Part shown: piece after piece, positions 44,671 through 53,467 of the stretch
How positions within the stretch are numbered: position 1 is the first letter of the stretch
How the letters are laid out: each line of letters starts with the position of its first letter
Assembly (NCBI RefSeq): GCF_900111325.1
Contig: NZ_FOGW01000009.1
Location: 72,130 to 136,129 of the forward strand
Direction: 5' to 3'
From: Lachnobacterium bovis
GTDB lineage: Bacteria > Bacillota > Clostridia > Lachnospirales > Lachnospiraceae
Length of the DNA stretch: 64,000 bases
The notes under the pieces: generated by a model
The model's database searches: none
Told to the model about the DNA's origin: nothing
What the model saw: only the letters and a program-made list of their open reading frames with translations
Program-made: the position numbers and the translations under genes

Positions 44671-46005
44671 TTAGCAGACTCCCTGAGCTAACATTGCTTC
44701 TGCTACTTTTTCAAAGCCCGCAATATTTGCACCTGCAACGTAATTACCCTCCATTCCATAACGTTTTGCTGCATCAGAAATATTGTGATAAATATTTTTC
44801 ATAATCTGCTGCAATTTTCCATCTACTTCTTCGAATGTCCAGCTCAATCTCTCGCTATTTTGTGACATCTCAAGTGCTGAAGTTGCAACTCCACCTGCAT
44901 TCGAAGCCTTACCACAAATAAATAATACACCATTATCTTGGAGATATTTAGTTGCATCTAATGTTGTAGGCATATTTGCACCTTCGCAAACTGCTGTAAC
45001 ACCATTTTTTACGAGTTCTTTAGCGTCTTCAAGTAATAACTCATTTTGTGTAGCACATGGTAATGCTATATCACATTTTATCTGCCATACGCCTCTACCC
45101 TCATGATATTCTGCATTAGGTTTAGCTGCTTTATATTCTGTTAAACGTGCTCGTTTTACTTCTTTAACTTCTTTTAATAATTCAACATCTATTCCATCTG
45201 GATCATAAATCCAACCAGTAGAATCAGAACATGTTACAACTTTTGCTCCAAGCTGCTGTGCTTTTTGGATTGCATAAATTGCTACATTTCCTGCCCCTGA
45301 AACAACAACTGTTTTATCTTTTATATCCATTCCATGATCTTTAAGTAATTCTTCTGTTATATACACAAGTCCATATCCTGTTGCTTCTGTACGAGCAAGT
45401 GATCCGCCATAACTTAATCCTTTACCAGTTAAAACACCTTCATATGTTCCTTTTATTCTTTTGTATTGTCCAAACATATATCCAATTTCTCGCGCACCTG
45501 TTCCAATATCGCCTGCTGGCACGTCAACATCAGCGCCAATATATTTACATAATTCTGTCATAAAGCTTTGGCAAAACGCCATTACTTCTCTATCTGATTT
45601 TCCCTTTGGATCAAAATCAGAACCACCTTTACCTCCACCAATTGGAAGGCCAGTTAAAGAATTTTTAAAAATTTGCTCAAATCCTAAAAATTTGATAATA
45701 CCAATATTTACAGAAGGATGTAATCTAAGACCGCCTTTATATGGTCCAATTGCATTATTATATTGAACTCTATATCCAGTATTTACCTGAACCTGTCCCT
45801 TATCGTCAACCCAAGGTACACGGAATTTTAGTTGACGATCTGGTTCAACTAATCTCTCTAATAGTGCTTCTTTTCTATATTTTTCTTCATTAGCATCTAT
45901 AACAGGCCTTAATGACTCTAGTACTTCCTCTGCTGCCTGTAAAAATTCAGGTTCAGATGCATTTTTTTCTTTTACTCTTTTTAAAACCTCATCAACATAA
46001 CTCAT
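44671..46005 (-). CDS. gdhA: Glutamate dehydrogenase (NADP type)
   Basis: A 444-residue hexameric enzyme fixing ammonium into 2-oxoglutarate. GYRVQYNNAIGPYKGGLRLHPSVN, LPIGGGKGGSDFDPKGKSD (catalytic Lys region), VDVPAGDIGTGAREIGYMFGQYKR and VSGAGNVAIYAIQKAQQLGAKV (dinucleotide fold) are conserved. Length and motifs match the class that usually prefers NADP. It is a single gene with a good promoter. Confidence 0.96.
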   Translation of the reverse strand: MSYVDEVLKRVKEKNASEPEFLQAAEEVLESLRPVIDANEEKYRKEALLERLVEPDRQLKFRVPWVDDKGQVQVNTGYRVQYNNAIGPYKGGLRLHPSVNIGIIKFLGFEQIFKNSLTGLPIGGGKGGSDFDPKGKSDREVMAFCQSFMTELCKYIGADVDVPAGDIGTGAREIGYMFGQYKRIKGTYEGVLTGKGLSYGGSLARTEATGYGLVYITEELLKDHGMDIKDKTVVVSGAGNVAIYAIQKAQQLGAKVVTCSDSTGWIYDPDGIDVELLKEVKEVKRARLTEYKAAKPNAEYHEGRGVWQIKCDIALPCATQNELLLEDAKELVKNGVTAVCEGANMPTTLDATKYLQDNGVLFICGKASNAGGVATSALEMSQNSERLSWTFEEVDGKLQQIMKNIYHNISDAAKRYGMEGNYVAGANIAGFEKVAEAMLAQGVC

Positions 46006-46047
46006 CTTCTCATTCTCCTTTTATCTGAAATATATTACTTCTTTTTT

Positions 46048-46076
46048 ATATTAATTCTTTTTTTAGAATTTGTAAA
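46048..46076 (-). promoter_or_regulatory. gdhA promoter
   Basis: Minus strand: -35 TTTACA (46071-46076), 17-base spacer, -10 TAATAT (46048-46053). The SD AAGGAGAATGAG lies before the ATG at 46005. Confidence 0.65.
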
Positions 46077-46232
46077 CATATTTTTCTTTATTTCTGTATG
46101 TTTTTACAGTTGTAAAGTATTGTAGGATAATTATGTGTATTGTTGCGAATTTTTAAATAAAACTTGACTTTGATCCAAAATAATATTAAAGTTTATCTGA
46201 AATAAAGTTTTATAATTATGGAGGAACATAAC

Positions 46233-46928
46233 ATGTCACTTTTTATTGAATCATCAGCAACATCTGATGGTACCACTTACACTTTTACAAAACTAGGTAC
46301 TACATCCATTGTATTAGCAATAATAGCTATATTACTAATATCATGTGCTCTACTTGGTAAAAAAACAAAAATCACTTCAAGGCAACTTGCCTTTACCTCT
46401 TTGACATTAGCACTTGCTTTTTTAGCATCTTTTATCAAATTATTTCAGATGCCAATGGGAGGTTCTGTCACTCTATTTAGTATGTTTTTCATCACTTTAA
46501 TTGGATATTGGTATGGTCTAAGTGTTGGAATAACAGCCGGAATTTCTTTTGGATTGCTTCAACTTATAATTAATCCATATATTCTATGTCTTCCACAAGT
46601 TATAACAGATTATATTTTAGCTTTCGGTTCGTTAGGATTATCTGGTATTTTTTCAAAATCAAAAAACGGTTTGCTAAAAGGCTATGTCGTCGGTGTATTT
46701 GGAAGATTTTTCTTTGCTGTACTTTCCGGAGTGATTTTCTTCGGAAATTATTCTTCTTTTTTAGGAATGAGTAACTCCCTTTTATACTCAATCATATATA
46801 ATGGTTCATATTTATTTGCAGAAATGATTTTAACCATTATATTCCTACTCGCATCGAATTATAATAAGAATTTTAATATGGGTATTTCATATATTACTAA
46901 GCTTGCAACTAACCGCGCTTATCACTAA
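46233..46928 (+). CDS. thiT: ECF-type thiamine transporter S component ThiT
   Basis: A 231-residue membrane protein with about six segments that binds thiamine for a shared ECF energising module (not in this window). GLSVGITAGISFGLLQLII and ITDYILAFGSLGLSGIF are the ThiT/YuaJ signature. The ATG at 46233 has GGAGG eight bases upstream. There is no TPP riboswitch in the 150-base leader (no CTGAGA or the TPP core), which is unusual for thiT. A possible promoter has -35 TTGACT near 46167. Confidence 0.87.
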   Translation: MSLFIESSATSDGTTYTFTKLGTTSIVLAIIAILLISCALLGKKTKITSRQLAFTSLTLALAFLASFIKLFQMPMGGSVTLFSMFFITLIGYWYGLSVGITAGISFGLLQLIINPYILCLPQVITDYILAFGSLGLSGIFSKSKNGLLKGYVVGVFGRFFFAVLSGVIFFGNYSSFLGMSNSLLYSIIYNGSYLFAEMILTIIFLLASNYNKNFNMGISYITKLATNRAYH

Positions 46929-46932
46929 CTAT

Positions 46933-47053
46933 TTTGCTATTACTACAAGTATTCTTATGAAGTAATAGCAAACAATCAAAAAACCATGCTCCTTAGATAT
47001 AATGTAATCTAATTAACTTTTGAGATTACATGTATCTTGAAGCATGGTTTTTT
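46933..47053. terminator. Two stacked hairpins between thiT and the glucokinase gene
   Basis: The first is a perfect 12-base stem TTTGCTATTACT (46933-46944) / AGTAATAGCAAA (46961-46972). The second is a 76-base extended hairpin: AAACCATGCT (46981-46990) with AGCATGGTTT (47041-47050), and an inner near-perfect AGATATAATGTAATCT / AGATTACATGTATCT stem, ending in T7. The second is a two-way terminator for convergent genes; the first has no T-tract. Confidence 0.85.
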
Positions 47054-47090
47054 TATCATTATAGCTTATTCAAATCAAACACTTTACTGA

Positions 47091-48038
47091 TTAAACAGGC
47101 ATAACAAGTTTCATTCCGCCATAAATTCCAGCATCATTTCCTAATTTTGCTAATTTGAATTCTGTTGTTCTACAAGCATGGAATGCATTTTCTCTGAAAT
47201 GTTTTTCTACTGTTTCTGTTAAAATACTACCAGCTTTTGAAACACCTCCACCGATTACGATAACCTGTGGGTTTACAACACAAGTAATGTTTGCTAATGC
47301 AAGTCCTAAATAATCTGCTACTTTATCAACTACTTGAAGAGCAACTTCGTCATTTTGTTTTGCAAAATCAAATACATCCTTTGATGTGATTTCATTTAAA
47401 CTTCTTAATTCACTTGGATCATCGTTTTGTTTTAATCTTCTCTTAGCTAATCTAACAACACCTGTTGCTGATGCATATTGTTCTAGGCAACCACTTTTTC
47501 CACATCCACAATTTTCAATCTCTTCACGATTCATTGTCATATGGCCGATTTCTCCGCCAGCCCCCATTGCACCTGATACCATCTGTCCGCCAATGATGAT
47601 TCCACCACCAACGCCAGTTCCAAGTGTAACAACAACTACATCTTCGTAGCCTTTTCCGCCACCTTGCCACATTTCACCTAGTGCAGCTACGTTAGCATCA
47701 TTACCTACTTTAACAGGTAATCCAATTTTTCCCTCTAATTCTGTTGCAGCATTAAATACTCCCCAACCTAAGTTAACACAACGATTTACTGTTCCGTCAG
47801 CCTTAACTGGTCCAGGAATGCCCATACCAACTCCAATAACATTTTCTTTTTGAATATCGTGTTCTACAATTTTATCTTCGATTACTTTAGCGATATCGCT
47901 TAAAATATTTGCACCTTCATTTGTTTTATCTGTAGGAATCTCCCATTTTTCTAATAATGAACCATCTTCTAAAAAGAGACCCATTTTAATTGTAGTTCCT
48001 CCAATATCCACACCAAAACCATATTTTTTGTTTTCCAT
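47091..48038 (-). CDS. glcK: ROK-family glucokinase
   Basis: A 315-residue sugar kinase. FGVDIGGTTIKMGLF is the phosphate-1 ATP loop and NCGCGKSGCLEQYAS the zinc-binding ROK motif; GQMVSGAMGAGGEIGHM carries the sugar-binding Glu and His. The ATG at 48036-48038 (MENKKYGFG) is chosen; AGGAGG lies 12 bases upstream, a little far. An in-frame extension of 36 residues is unlikely. A glucose substrate is inferred from similarity. Confidence 0.9.
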   Translation of the reverse strand: MENKKYGFGVDIGGTTIKMGLFLEDGSLLEKWEIPTDKTNEGANILSDIAKVIEDKIVEHDIQKENVIGVGMGIPGPVKADGTVNRCVNLGWGVFNAATELEGKIGLPVKVGNDANVAALGEMWQGGGKGYEDVVVVTLGTGVGGGIIIGGQMVSGAMGAGGEIGHMTMNREEIENCGCGKSGCLEQYASATGVVRLAKRRLKQNDDPSELRSLNEITSKDVFDFAKQNDEVALQVVDKVADYLGLALANITCVVNPQVIVIGGGVSKAGSILTETVEKHFRENAFHACRTTEFKLAKLGNDAGIYGGMKLVMPV

Positions 48039-48150
48039 AATAGTTTGTTTACCTCCTGATGTTTCTAAGTTTTCATTCTCATCTATTCTATCACATATCC
48101 ACAAATAAATGTAGAAAAACATATAATTTCCACAAAAAGTGTACAATAAA

Positions 48151-48188
48151 AAAAGGTCACATAGCTTTTTTCTTCTACATGACCTTTT
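48151..48188 (-). terminator. Terminator of the PBP1A gene
   Basis: AAAAGGTCATGTAG (minus strand, 48175-48188) pairs with CTATGTGACCTTTT (48151-48164) through two G-T pairs and is followed by T3. Confidence 0.8.
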
Positions 48189-48196
48189 GTGTATTA

Positions 48197-50452
48197 CTAA
48201 CCTGCAGTTTGACTGTCTCCAGGTGTTGTTCCTTGATTATTTGTATTTGAATTGCCGTCTCCACTACTATTAGAAGGTTGTGTTGTATCTCCATTTTGTT
48301 GTGTATCTGGTTGTTTTGGAACTTCAGGGGTACCTTGATTATCTTGATTATTCGCATCATCTGGAGAAGTTACTTCATTCTCGTCACCAGTTTCTTCTTC
48401 TGATGGTTGTTCAGTTTGAACTTCCTCTCTTTTTTTAAGTCCTTTAACCTCTCCTGTAGGTGGAGTATAACTTGGAAATTGTTCTATTTCTAATCCCTTA
48501 TGAATTTTATTCATAAATGCTTTCCAAATTTTACCTGGATATGTTCCGCCATACAAATTACTTACACTTCTTGGTTTATCATATCCAACCCAAATTGCTG
48601 TTGTATAGTATCTTGTATATCCACAGAACCATCCATCCTTTTTATCATTTGTTGTACCTGTTTTAGCTGCACATGGCATACCATTATCAAGTCCCAAACC
48701 ATATGTTGTACCATATGATACTTTAAATCCTTCTGTTAAAACATCTGTCATCATTCTAGCAGCATTTTGTTTATAAATAACTGTCTCTATCTGCTTAGAC
48801 TCATAAATTGCCTTGCCATCAGGATTTTCAATTTTTACTATACATGTAGGTTGTCTATATGCACCATCATTTTCTAATGCACAATAACCTGATGCCATTT
48901 CAACTGGTGATACACCAATTGTAAAACCACCTAATGCTGTTGCTAAAGTTTCATCACTTTTCTTAATTCGTGAGAATTTCATATTTCTTATATATGATAG
49001 TCCCGCTTTTGGGGTTATATCATCATAAATTTGCCATGCTACTGTATTCAATGATCTAGCAACTGCTTCTCTAATAGTAACATTACCATAATACCCACCA
49101 CCAGAGTTAGATGGACCACCTTCAAATTTATGATCATTTATAACTGATTCTGGACCATAACCTTTTTCAAAGGCTGGTGTATAAACTACCAATGGTTTAA
49201 TTGAACTACCAGGCTGTCTAAAGCTTTGGAATGCTCTGTTTAGAGTATATGATGTACTTTCTTGTTTTCTACCGCCTACCATTGCAACTACATAGCCTGT
49301 CTTATTATCAATACAAACTGCTGCACTTTGCATTTCATATACGCCATCACTAGTTTTAGAACCAAAACTCTTTAATCCTTCATCTACAGAGTTTTGAAGT
49401 TCTTCCTGCTTATTCAAATCAAAACTTGTATATATTTTATAACCTTTAGCATATAATTCTTTTTGGCATGTATTATATGCTTCTTCATACATTTTATTGT
49501 ATTCTTTTTGCTCAAAATCAGAAGAAAACTGTGTTTTAAATTCAAAACCTTGTTTTTCCATAAGAGCTCTTGTTGCACAGTAAATGCTATATGTATCTAA
49601 CGAACTATTCTTTTTAATATTTGTACTTTCTGGTCTATTTAATGTGATTTGCTCAGCAATCGCTTTATCATACTCAGCTTTTGAAATAACCTTGTCTTCA
49701 TACATATTTTTCAATATCAAGTTACGTCTTGTTATTGTATGATTTGGATTTACAACAGGATCATAATATGTTGGACTATTTGGAATTGCACACAAAAATG
49801 CTACCTGTGATAATGATAAATCCTTCATATCACAATTAAAATAACCTTTACTTGCTGCTTTAACTCCATAATATCCATTTGCAAAATATACATTATTCAA
49901 GTAAAATTCCATTATATCTTGCTTAGTATAAAGTTTCTCGAGTCGCATTGAAATAAAAATTTCTTTAAGTTTTCTCTGAACTGTTTGTCTTGAATCTAAG
50001 AAAATATTCTTAGATAACTGCATAGTTATTGTACTACCACCTTGAGTAATCTTCTTTTTTTGTATAAATGCAGTTCCTGCTCTGAAAAATGCCTTATAAT
50101 CTACTCCGTTATGAGTCATAAATTTCTTATCTTCAATACTAATCATTGCCTCTTCGAAATACTTAGGTATTTCTACATATTTTGCATATTCAGATCTCTT
50201 TTCTGTTCTCAATTGTGAAATAACTTGTCCATTACAATCATAAATTGTACTAGACTGTCCTGGTTTAAAAGTATCTCTATTTGACTTCGATACAATTTCT
50301 ATTGCATCATTCTTTAAATCTTCTAAATCTTTAACATATCCGCCAAAATAAAATACTCCTAAAGCTGTAGCTACAATACACAAGCAAAATACTTGGAATT
50401 TAACTACAAACCACCAAAAACGATGTTGCTTCTTCTTTTTATTTTTTGCCAT
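48197..50452 (-). CDS. pbp1A: Penicillin-binding protein 1A (class A)
   Basis: A 751-residue bifunctional peptidoglycan synthase. A basic N-terminus and one membrane anchor are followed by the GT51 glycosyltransferase domain (SIEDKKFMTHNGVDYKAFFRA, GGSTITMQLSKNIFL; about residues 75-250) and the transpeptidase domain (about 370-660) with the SxxK Ser in QPGSSIKPL, SLN in VARSLNTVA and KTGTTND. The last 85 residues are rich in Pro, Thr, Gln, Asn and Gly and probably extend into the wall. AAAGGAG precedes the ATG. Confidence 0.95.
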   Translation of the reverse strand: MAKNKKKKQHRFWWFVVKFQVFCLCIVATALGVFYFGGYVKDLEDLKNDAIEIVSKSNRDTFKPGQSSTIYDCNGQVISQLRTEKRSEYAKYVEIPKYFEEAMISIEDKKFMTHNGVDYKAFFRAGTAFIQKKKITQGGSTITMQLSKNIFLDSRQTVQRKLKEIFISMRLEKLYTKQDIMEFYLNNVYFANGYYGVKAASKGYFNCDMKDLSLSQVAFLCAIPNSPTYYDPVVNPNHTITRRNLILKNMYEDKVISKAEYDKAIAEQITLNRPESTNIKKNSSLDTYSIYCATRALMEKQGFEFKTQFSSDFEQKEYNKMYEEAYNTCQKELYAKGYKIYTSFDLNKQEELQNSVDEGLKSFGSKTSDGVYEMQSAAVCIDNKTGYVVAMVGGRKQESTSYTLNRAFQSFRQPGSSIKPLVVYTPAFEKGYGPESVINDHKFEGGPSNSGGGYYGNVTIREAVARSLNTVAWQIYDDITPKAGLSYIRNMKFSRIKKSDETLATALGGFTIGVSPVEMASGYCALENDGAYRQPTCIVKIENPDGKAIYESKQIETVIYKQNAARMMTDVLTEGFKVSYGTTYGLGLDNGMPCAAKTGTTNDKKDGWFCGYTRYYTTAIWVGYDKPRSVSNLYGGTYPGKIWKAFMNKIHKGLEIEQFPSYTPPTGEVKGLKKREEVQTEQPSEEETGDENEVTSPDDANNQDNQGTPEVPKQPDTQQNGDTTQPSNSSGDGNSNTNNQGTTPGDSQTAG

Positions 50453-50712
50453 ATACTACTCCTTTTATGTCCGTTATTCGTATTTTATACTTTTTAGCAA
50501 AATTATGCAAATAAAAATTCATATTTAAATCTACATAATTTATCGGCAATAAAATATATTTTTCCGATAGTATCTTTTTTTAATAATATTTAAAATAACA
50601 CATATATATAACTGTTATTTTGTCCTGTCTATACTATCAGATTTAATTCTAGCACATATCCTCTCCTTATCACACGTTAAATTTAAATTTTTCTAATTTT
50701 TTTTACAAATTA

Positions 50713-50771
50713 ACTCCTTTCTAGGAATTTTGTAATTCAAAATTAATAATTACTCTTTCCTAAAAAGGAGT
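50713..50771. terminator. Long nested hairpin between the aroK fusion and PBP1A genes
   Basis: ACTCCTTTCTAGGAA (50713-50727) pairs with TTCCTAAAAAGGAGT (50757-50771) with one mismatch, and inner GTAATT/AATTAC adds a second tier. It lies five bases after the shikimate kinase stop on the minus strand; the T-tract is poor. The remainder of the 50453-50775 gap is AT-rich with the PBP1A upstream region and no ORF. Confidence 0.65.
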
Positions 50772-50775
50772 CACT

Positions 50776-51792
50776 TTAATAAATATTATGTATTATTTCT
50801 TCTGCAATAGTTTGAATATCTTTTGAATCTGTAGTAATAACTATATCTGCCACGTCTTCGTATAACGCCTTTCTTTTTTGCATTAATTGTTCAATATATT
50901 CAATATTCATATTACCATTTAAAATTGGTCGATTCTTATCATCTTTTACTCTTTCAAAAATTGTTTGTGGACTAGCTGTCAATAGAACAACTTTACCACA
51001 ACGTTTCATAATTTTAGTATTTTCGCTTCTAACAACTACTCCACCGCCACATGAAACAACATATTTTTTACCAGTATTAAATTCCGTTTCTATGTTTTTA
51101 ACCAAATTTGTTTCGAGATTTCTAAAATAATCTTCTCCATATTTTTCAAAAATATCTGGAATCGACATACCACTATCATCGACGATTTTTTGATCCATCT
51201 CTAATACTTCATATGGCATTATTTTTTCTAATTGTTTAGCAATCGATGTCTTTCCCACACCCATAAATCCAATCAAAAATAATTGCGGTTCATTTTTAAA
51301 TACACACTTGATACTATTATAGTGTAAAAATTCTTCTTTTTGCGCGAGTTCTTGAACTTCATCGGAATTAACAAATTTAAATTCTGATATTTCTGTGCTT
51401 TGAATTTTTACATCATTTTCATCATAGTCCATATAAAACTTATATATGTCAACAAAATAATTGTCACCTTCTTGTGGATTTTCTCTCATATATGTATGAA
51501 CTAATCCACCTTTGGCTTTTGAAACATCCAATCCAATTTCTTCTTTTATTTCACGAATAATTGCTTCACGCGATGTTTCTCCTGCCATTGCTCCACCGCC
51601 TGAAATTTCCCAAGCTCCGGGTGCATATTTTTTAGTTTCTATACGTTTTGTAACAACAAATCTTCCGTCTTGTCTTTGAACTATTCCTATAACTGTAAGA
51701 TGAAAATCACCATCATTCATATTCCAATCATTTCTGTTCATAGTACGGCCGGTCTTTTTTTTGTTTCTGTCGTAAATATCCCATTTTTCCAT
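50776..51792 (-). CDS. Nudix hydrolase-shikimate kinase fusion
   Basis: A 338-residue two-domain protein. Residues about 1-160 form a Nudix domain: GGGAMAGETSREAIIREIKEEIG fits GX5EX7REUXEEXGU, and the start MEKWDIYDRNKKKTGR resembles Nudix proteins related to isopentenyl-diphosphate isomerase. Residues about 172-338 are shikimate kinase: GFMGVGKTSI (P-loop), MDQKIVDDSGMSIPDIFEKYGEDYFRNLE, and SCGGGVV. Substrate Asp and Arg positions appear kept, so the kinase is probably active. It follows aroE by 14 bases (both shikimate pathway). The Nudix substrate is unknown; a housecleaning role is a guess. Confidence 0.9.
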   Translation of the reverse strand: MEKWDIYDRNKKKTGRTMNRNDWNMNDGDFHLTVIGIVQRQDGRFVVTKRIETKKYAPGAWEISGGGAMAGETSREAIIREIKEEIGLDVSKAKGGLVHTYMRENPQEGDNYFVDIYKFYMDYDENDVKIQSTEISEFKFVNSDEVQELAQKEEFLHYNSIKCVFKNEPQLFLIGFMGVGKTSIAKQLEKIMPYEVLEMDQKIVDDSGMSIPDIFEKYGEDYFRNLETNLVKNIETEFNTGKKYVVSCGGGVVVRSENTKIMKRCGKVVLLTASPQTIFERVKDDKNRPILNGNMNIEYIEQLMQKRKALYEDVADIVITTDSKDIQTIAEEIIHNIY

Positions 51793-51806
51793 TTTATTAT
51801 CATCCT

Positions 51807-52676
51807 TTAACTAAAAAATTTTTCTTTTACCTCTTCTACTGGCATATCACATCCTGTATATAATTTGAATGCAGCAACACCTTGCCATAGCAACATTCCT
51901 TTTCCACCTATTGTCTTGCAACCGCAAGCTTTAGCATCTTTAATCAATTTAGTTTCCTCAGGATTGTAAACCACGTCACATACAACTTGTTCTTTTGAAA
52001 AAACTGTCGGATCTTTTACAACACTTAGATCATCTAATGGCTTCATACCAACAATTGTAGCATTAACAAAAATATCACTTTTTTGGATTTCTTCCTTTAA
52101 TTTAGACTCATCATCTATATCAAATACATTAACAATACATGTTGGAACTTCTTTTTTTATTTTTTCCGCAGTCTCTAGTGTGCGGGAAAAAAATGCATCT
52201 TTTTTATTAAAAATTGAAATTTCTCGAATTCCATCAAGTGCACACTGTACCTGAATCGCAGTGGCAGCTCCACCTCCACCACATATTGTCAATTTTTTTC
52301 CTTTAATGTCTACATCATTATCTTTTAAATTTGCAACAAATCCTTCGCCGTCTGTTATGTAACCTTTTAATACTCCATTGTCATTTACAATAGTATTAAC
52401 TGCCCCTATAATTCTAGCCGCTGGTGATAACTCATCCACATATTTAGATGCTGCTATTTTATCTGGCATTGTCACATTACACCCTCTCATGTCAAACATT
52501 CTCATTGCATCTAGCGCATCTTTTACTTTGTCTTCTTTGACATCAAATGCAACATACACATAATCAATTCCTAAATGCTTAAAACTATAATTATACATTT
52601 GTGGCGAACCTGAATGGCCAACTGGCGATCCAATTAATGCAAGTAATTTTGTTTTTCCTGAAATCATATTTTCCAT
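51807..52676 (-). CDS. aroE: Shikimate dehydrogenase
   Basis: A 289-residue NADP enzyme reducing 3-dehydroshikimate. IGSPVGHSGSPQMYN holds the substrate Ser pair, GCNVTMPDKIA the catalytic Lys, AVNTIV and ITDGEGF the substrate Asn and Asp, and ICGGGGAATAIQ the nucleotide loop. The ATG at 52674-52676 follows AGGAGATTAAGT; a longer in-frame start is not supported. It sits between a HAD gene and the shikimate kinase fusion. Confidence 0.94.
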   Translation of the reverse strand: MENMISGKTKLLALIGSPVGHSGSPQMYNYSFKHLGIDYVYVAFDVKEDKVKDALDAMRMFDMRGCNVTMPDKIAASKYVDELSPAARIIGAVNTIVNDNGVLKGYITDGEGFVANLKDNDVDIKGKKLTICGGGGAATAIQVQCALDGIREISIFNKKDAFFSRTLETAEKIKKEVPTCIVNVFDIDDESKLKEEIQKSDIFVNATIVGMKPLDDLSVVKDPTVFSKEQVVCDVVYNPEETKLIKDAKACGCKTIGGKGMLLWQGVAAFKLYTGCDMPVEEVKEKFFS

Positions 52677-52731
52677 ACTTAATCTCCTATTTTCATATTT
52701 TATAATTCCCATTATTTCTTTTTAATAATTC

Positions 52732-53406
52732 TTATGCAATTGCCTCTAATAAATCACTTGGTTTATCAATAAAACATTTACCGCCATTTTCACGTAAGAA
52801 GTTTTCATCCCTAAAACCCCACTTTACGGAAACACATGGCATCTTTGCATTTTGAGCAGTCTGAATATCAACTTCAGAATCTCCTACATAGATTGCCTCC
52901 TCGTTAGAAAAATTGAGCTCCTCTAAAGCTTTATTAACAGTATCTGGAGCTGGTTTTTTTGCGACCTTCACATTTTCTCCAATTGCAACACTTACATATT
53001 CGCTAAAATAATCTCTATTTAAAATTTTTACTGCTTCATCCATCTTATTCGAAACAATTGCTATTTCATATCCAAGTTTTTTTAATTCTTCAAACAAATC
53101 ATATATTCCATCATATGCTTTAGTATTTTCCTTACAATGTATTTCATAGTATTCTCTAAAATATGCATAAGTTTCTTCAAATTTTGGATTATCACAACCT
53201 CCTGGTACTGCGCGTTCCATTAATTTTCTAACGCCATTACCAACAAATCTTCTAACCTCATCTAAAGTCCTAATTGGCATATTACTATACTCTAATGCAG
53301 CATTTGTTGCATTTTTTAGATCCTCTAATGTATCTAAGAGTGTTCCATCTAAGTCAAAAATAATTGCTTTTAAATTTTTAGGTTTATTAATACTTCCTAC
53401 TACCAT
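52732..53406 (-). CDS. HAD-family phosphatase, phosphoglycolate phosphatase-like
   Basis: A 224-residue hydrolase. IIFDLDGTLLDTLEDL carries the nucleophile Asp, VSNKM motif II, and KKPAPD with VGDSEVDIQTAQNA motifs III and IV. A helical cap lies between (about residues 25-95). It is most like Gph/PgmB-type enzymes; substrate not readable. It lies 61 bases after the DHH gene and 55 before aroE. Confidence 0.87.
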   Translation of the reverse strand: MVVGSINKPKNLKAIIFDLDGTLLDTLEDLKNATNAALEYSNMPIRTLDEVRRFVGNGVRKLMERAVPGGCDNPKFEETYAYFREYYEIHCKENTKAYDGIYDLFEELKKLGYEIAIVSNKMDEAVKILNRDYFSEYVSVAIGENVKVAKKPAPDTVNKALEELNFSNEEAIYVGDSEVDIQTAQNAKMPCVSVKWGFRDENFLRENGGKCFIDKPSDLLEAIA

Positions 53407-53467
53407 TTTATAGCCTCTTTTCTTTAAAACAAAAATATATTAAAAATCCTCTGTAAAACAAAAGATC

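Noticed and set aside
46978..47053. MITE-like element downstream of thiT
   Set aside because: The long hairpin with A/T tracts between convergent genes is better explained as a two-way terminator; no target-site duplication is visible.
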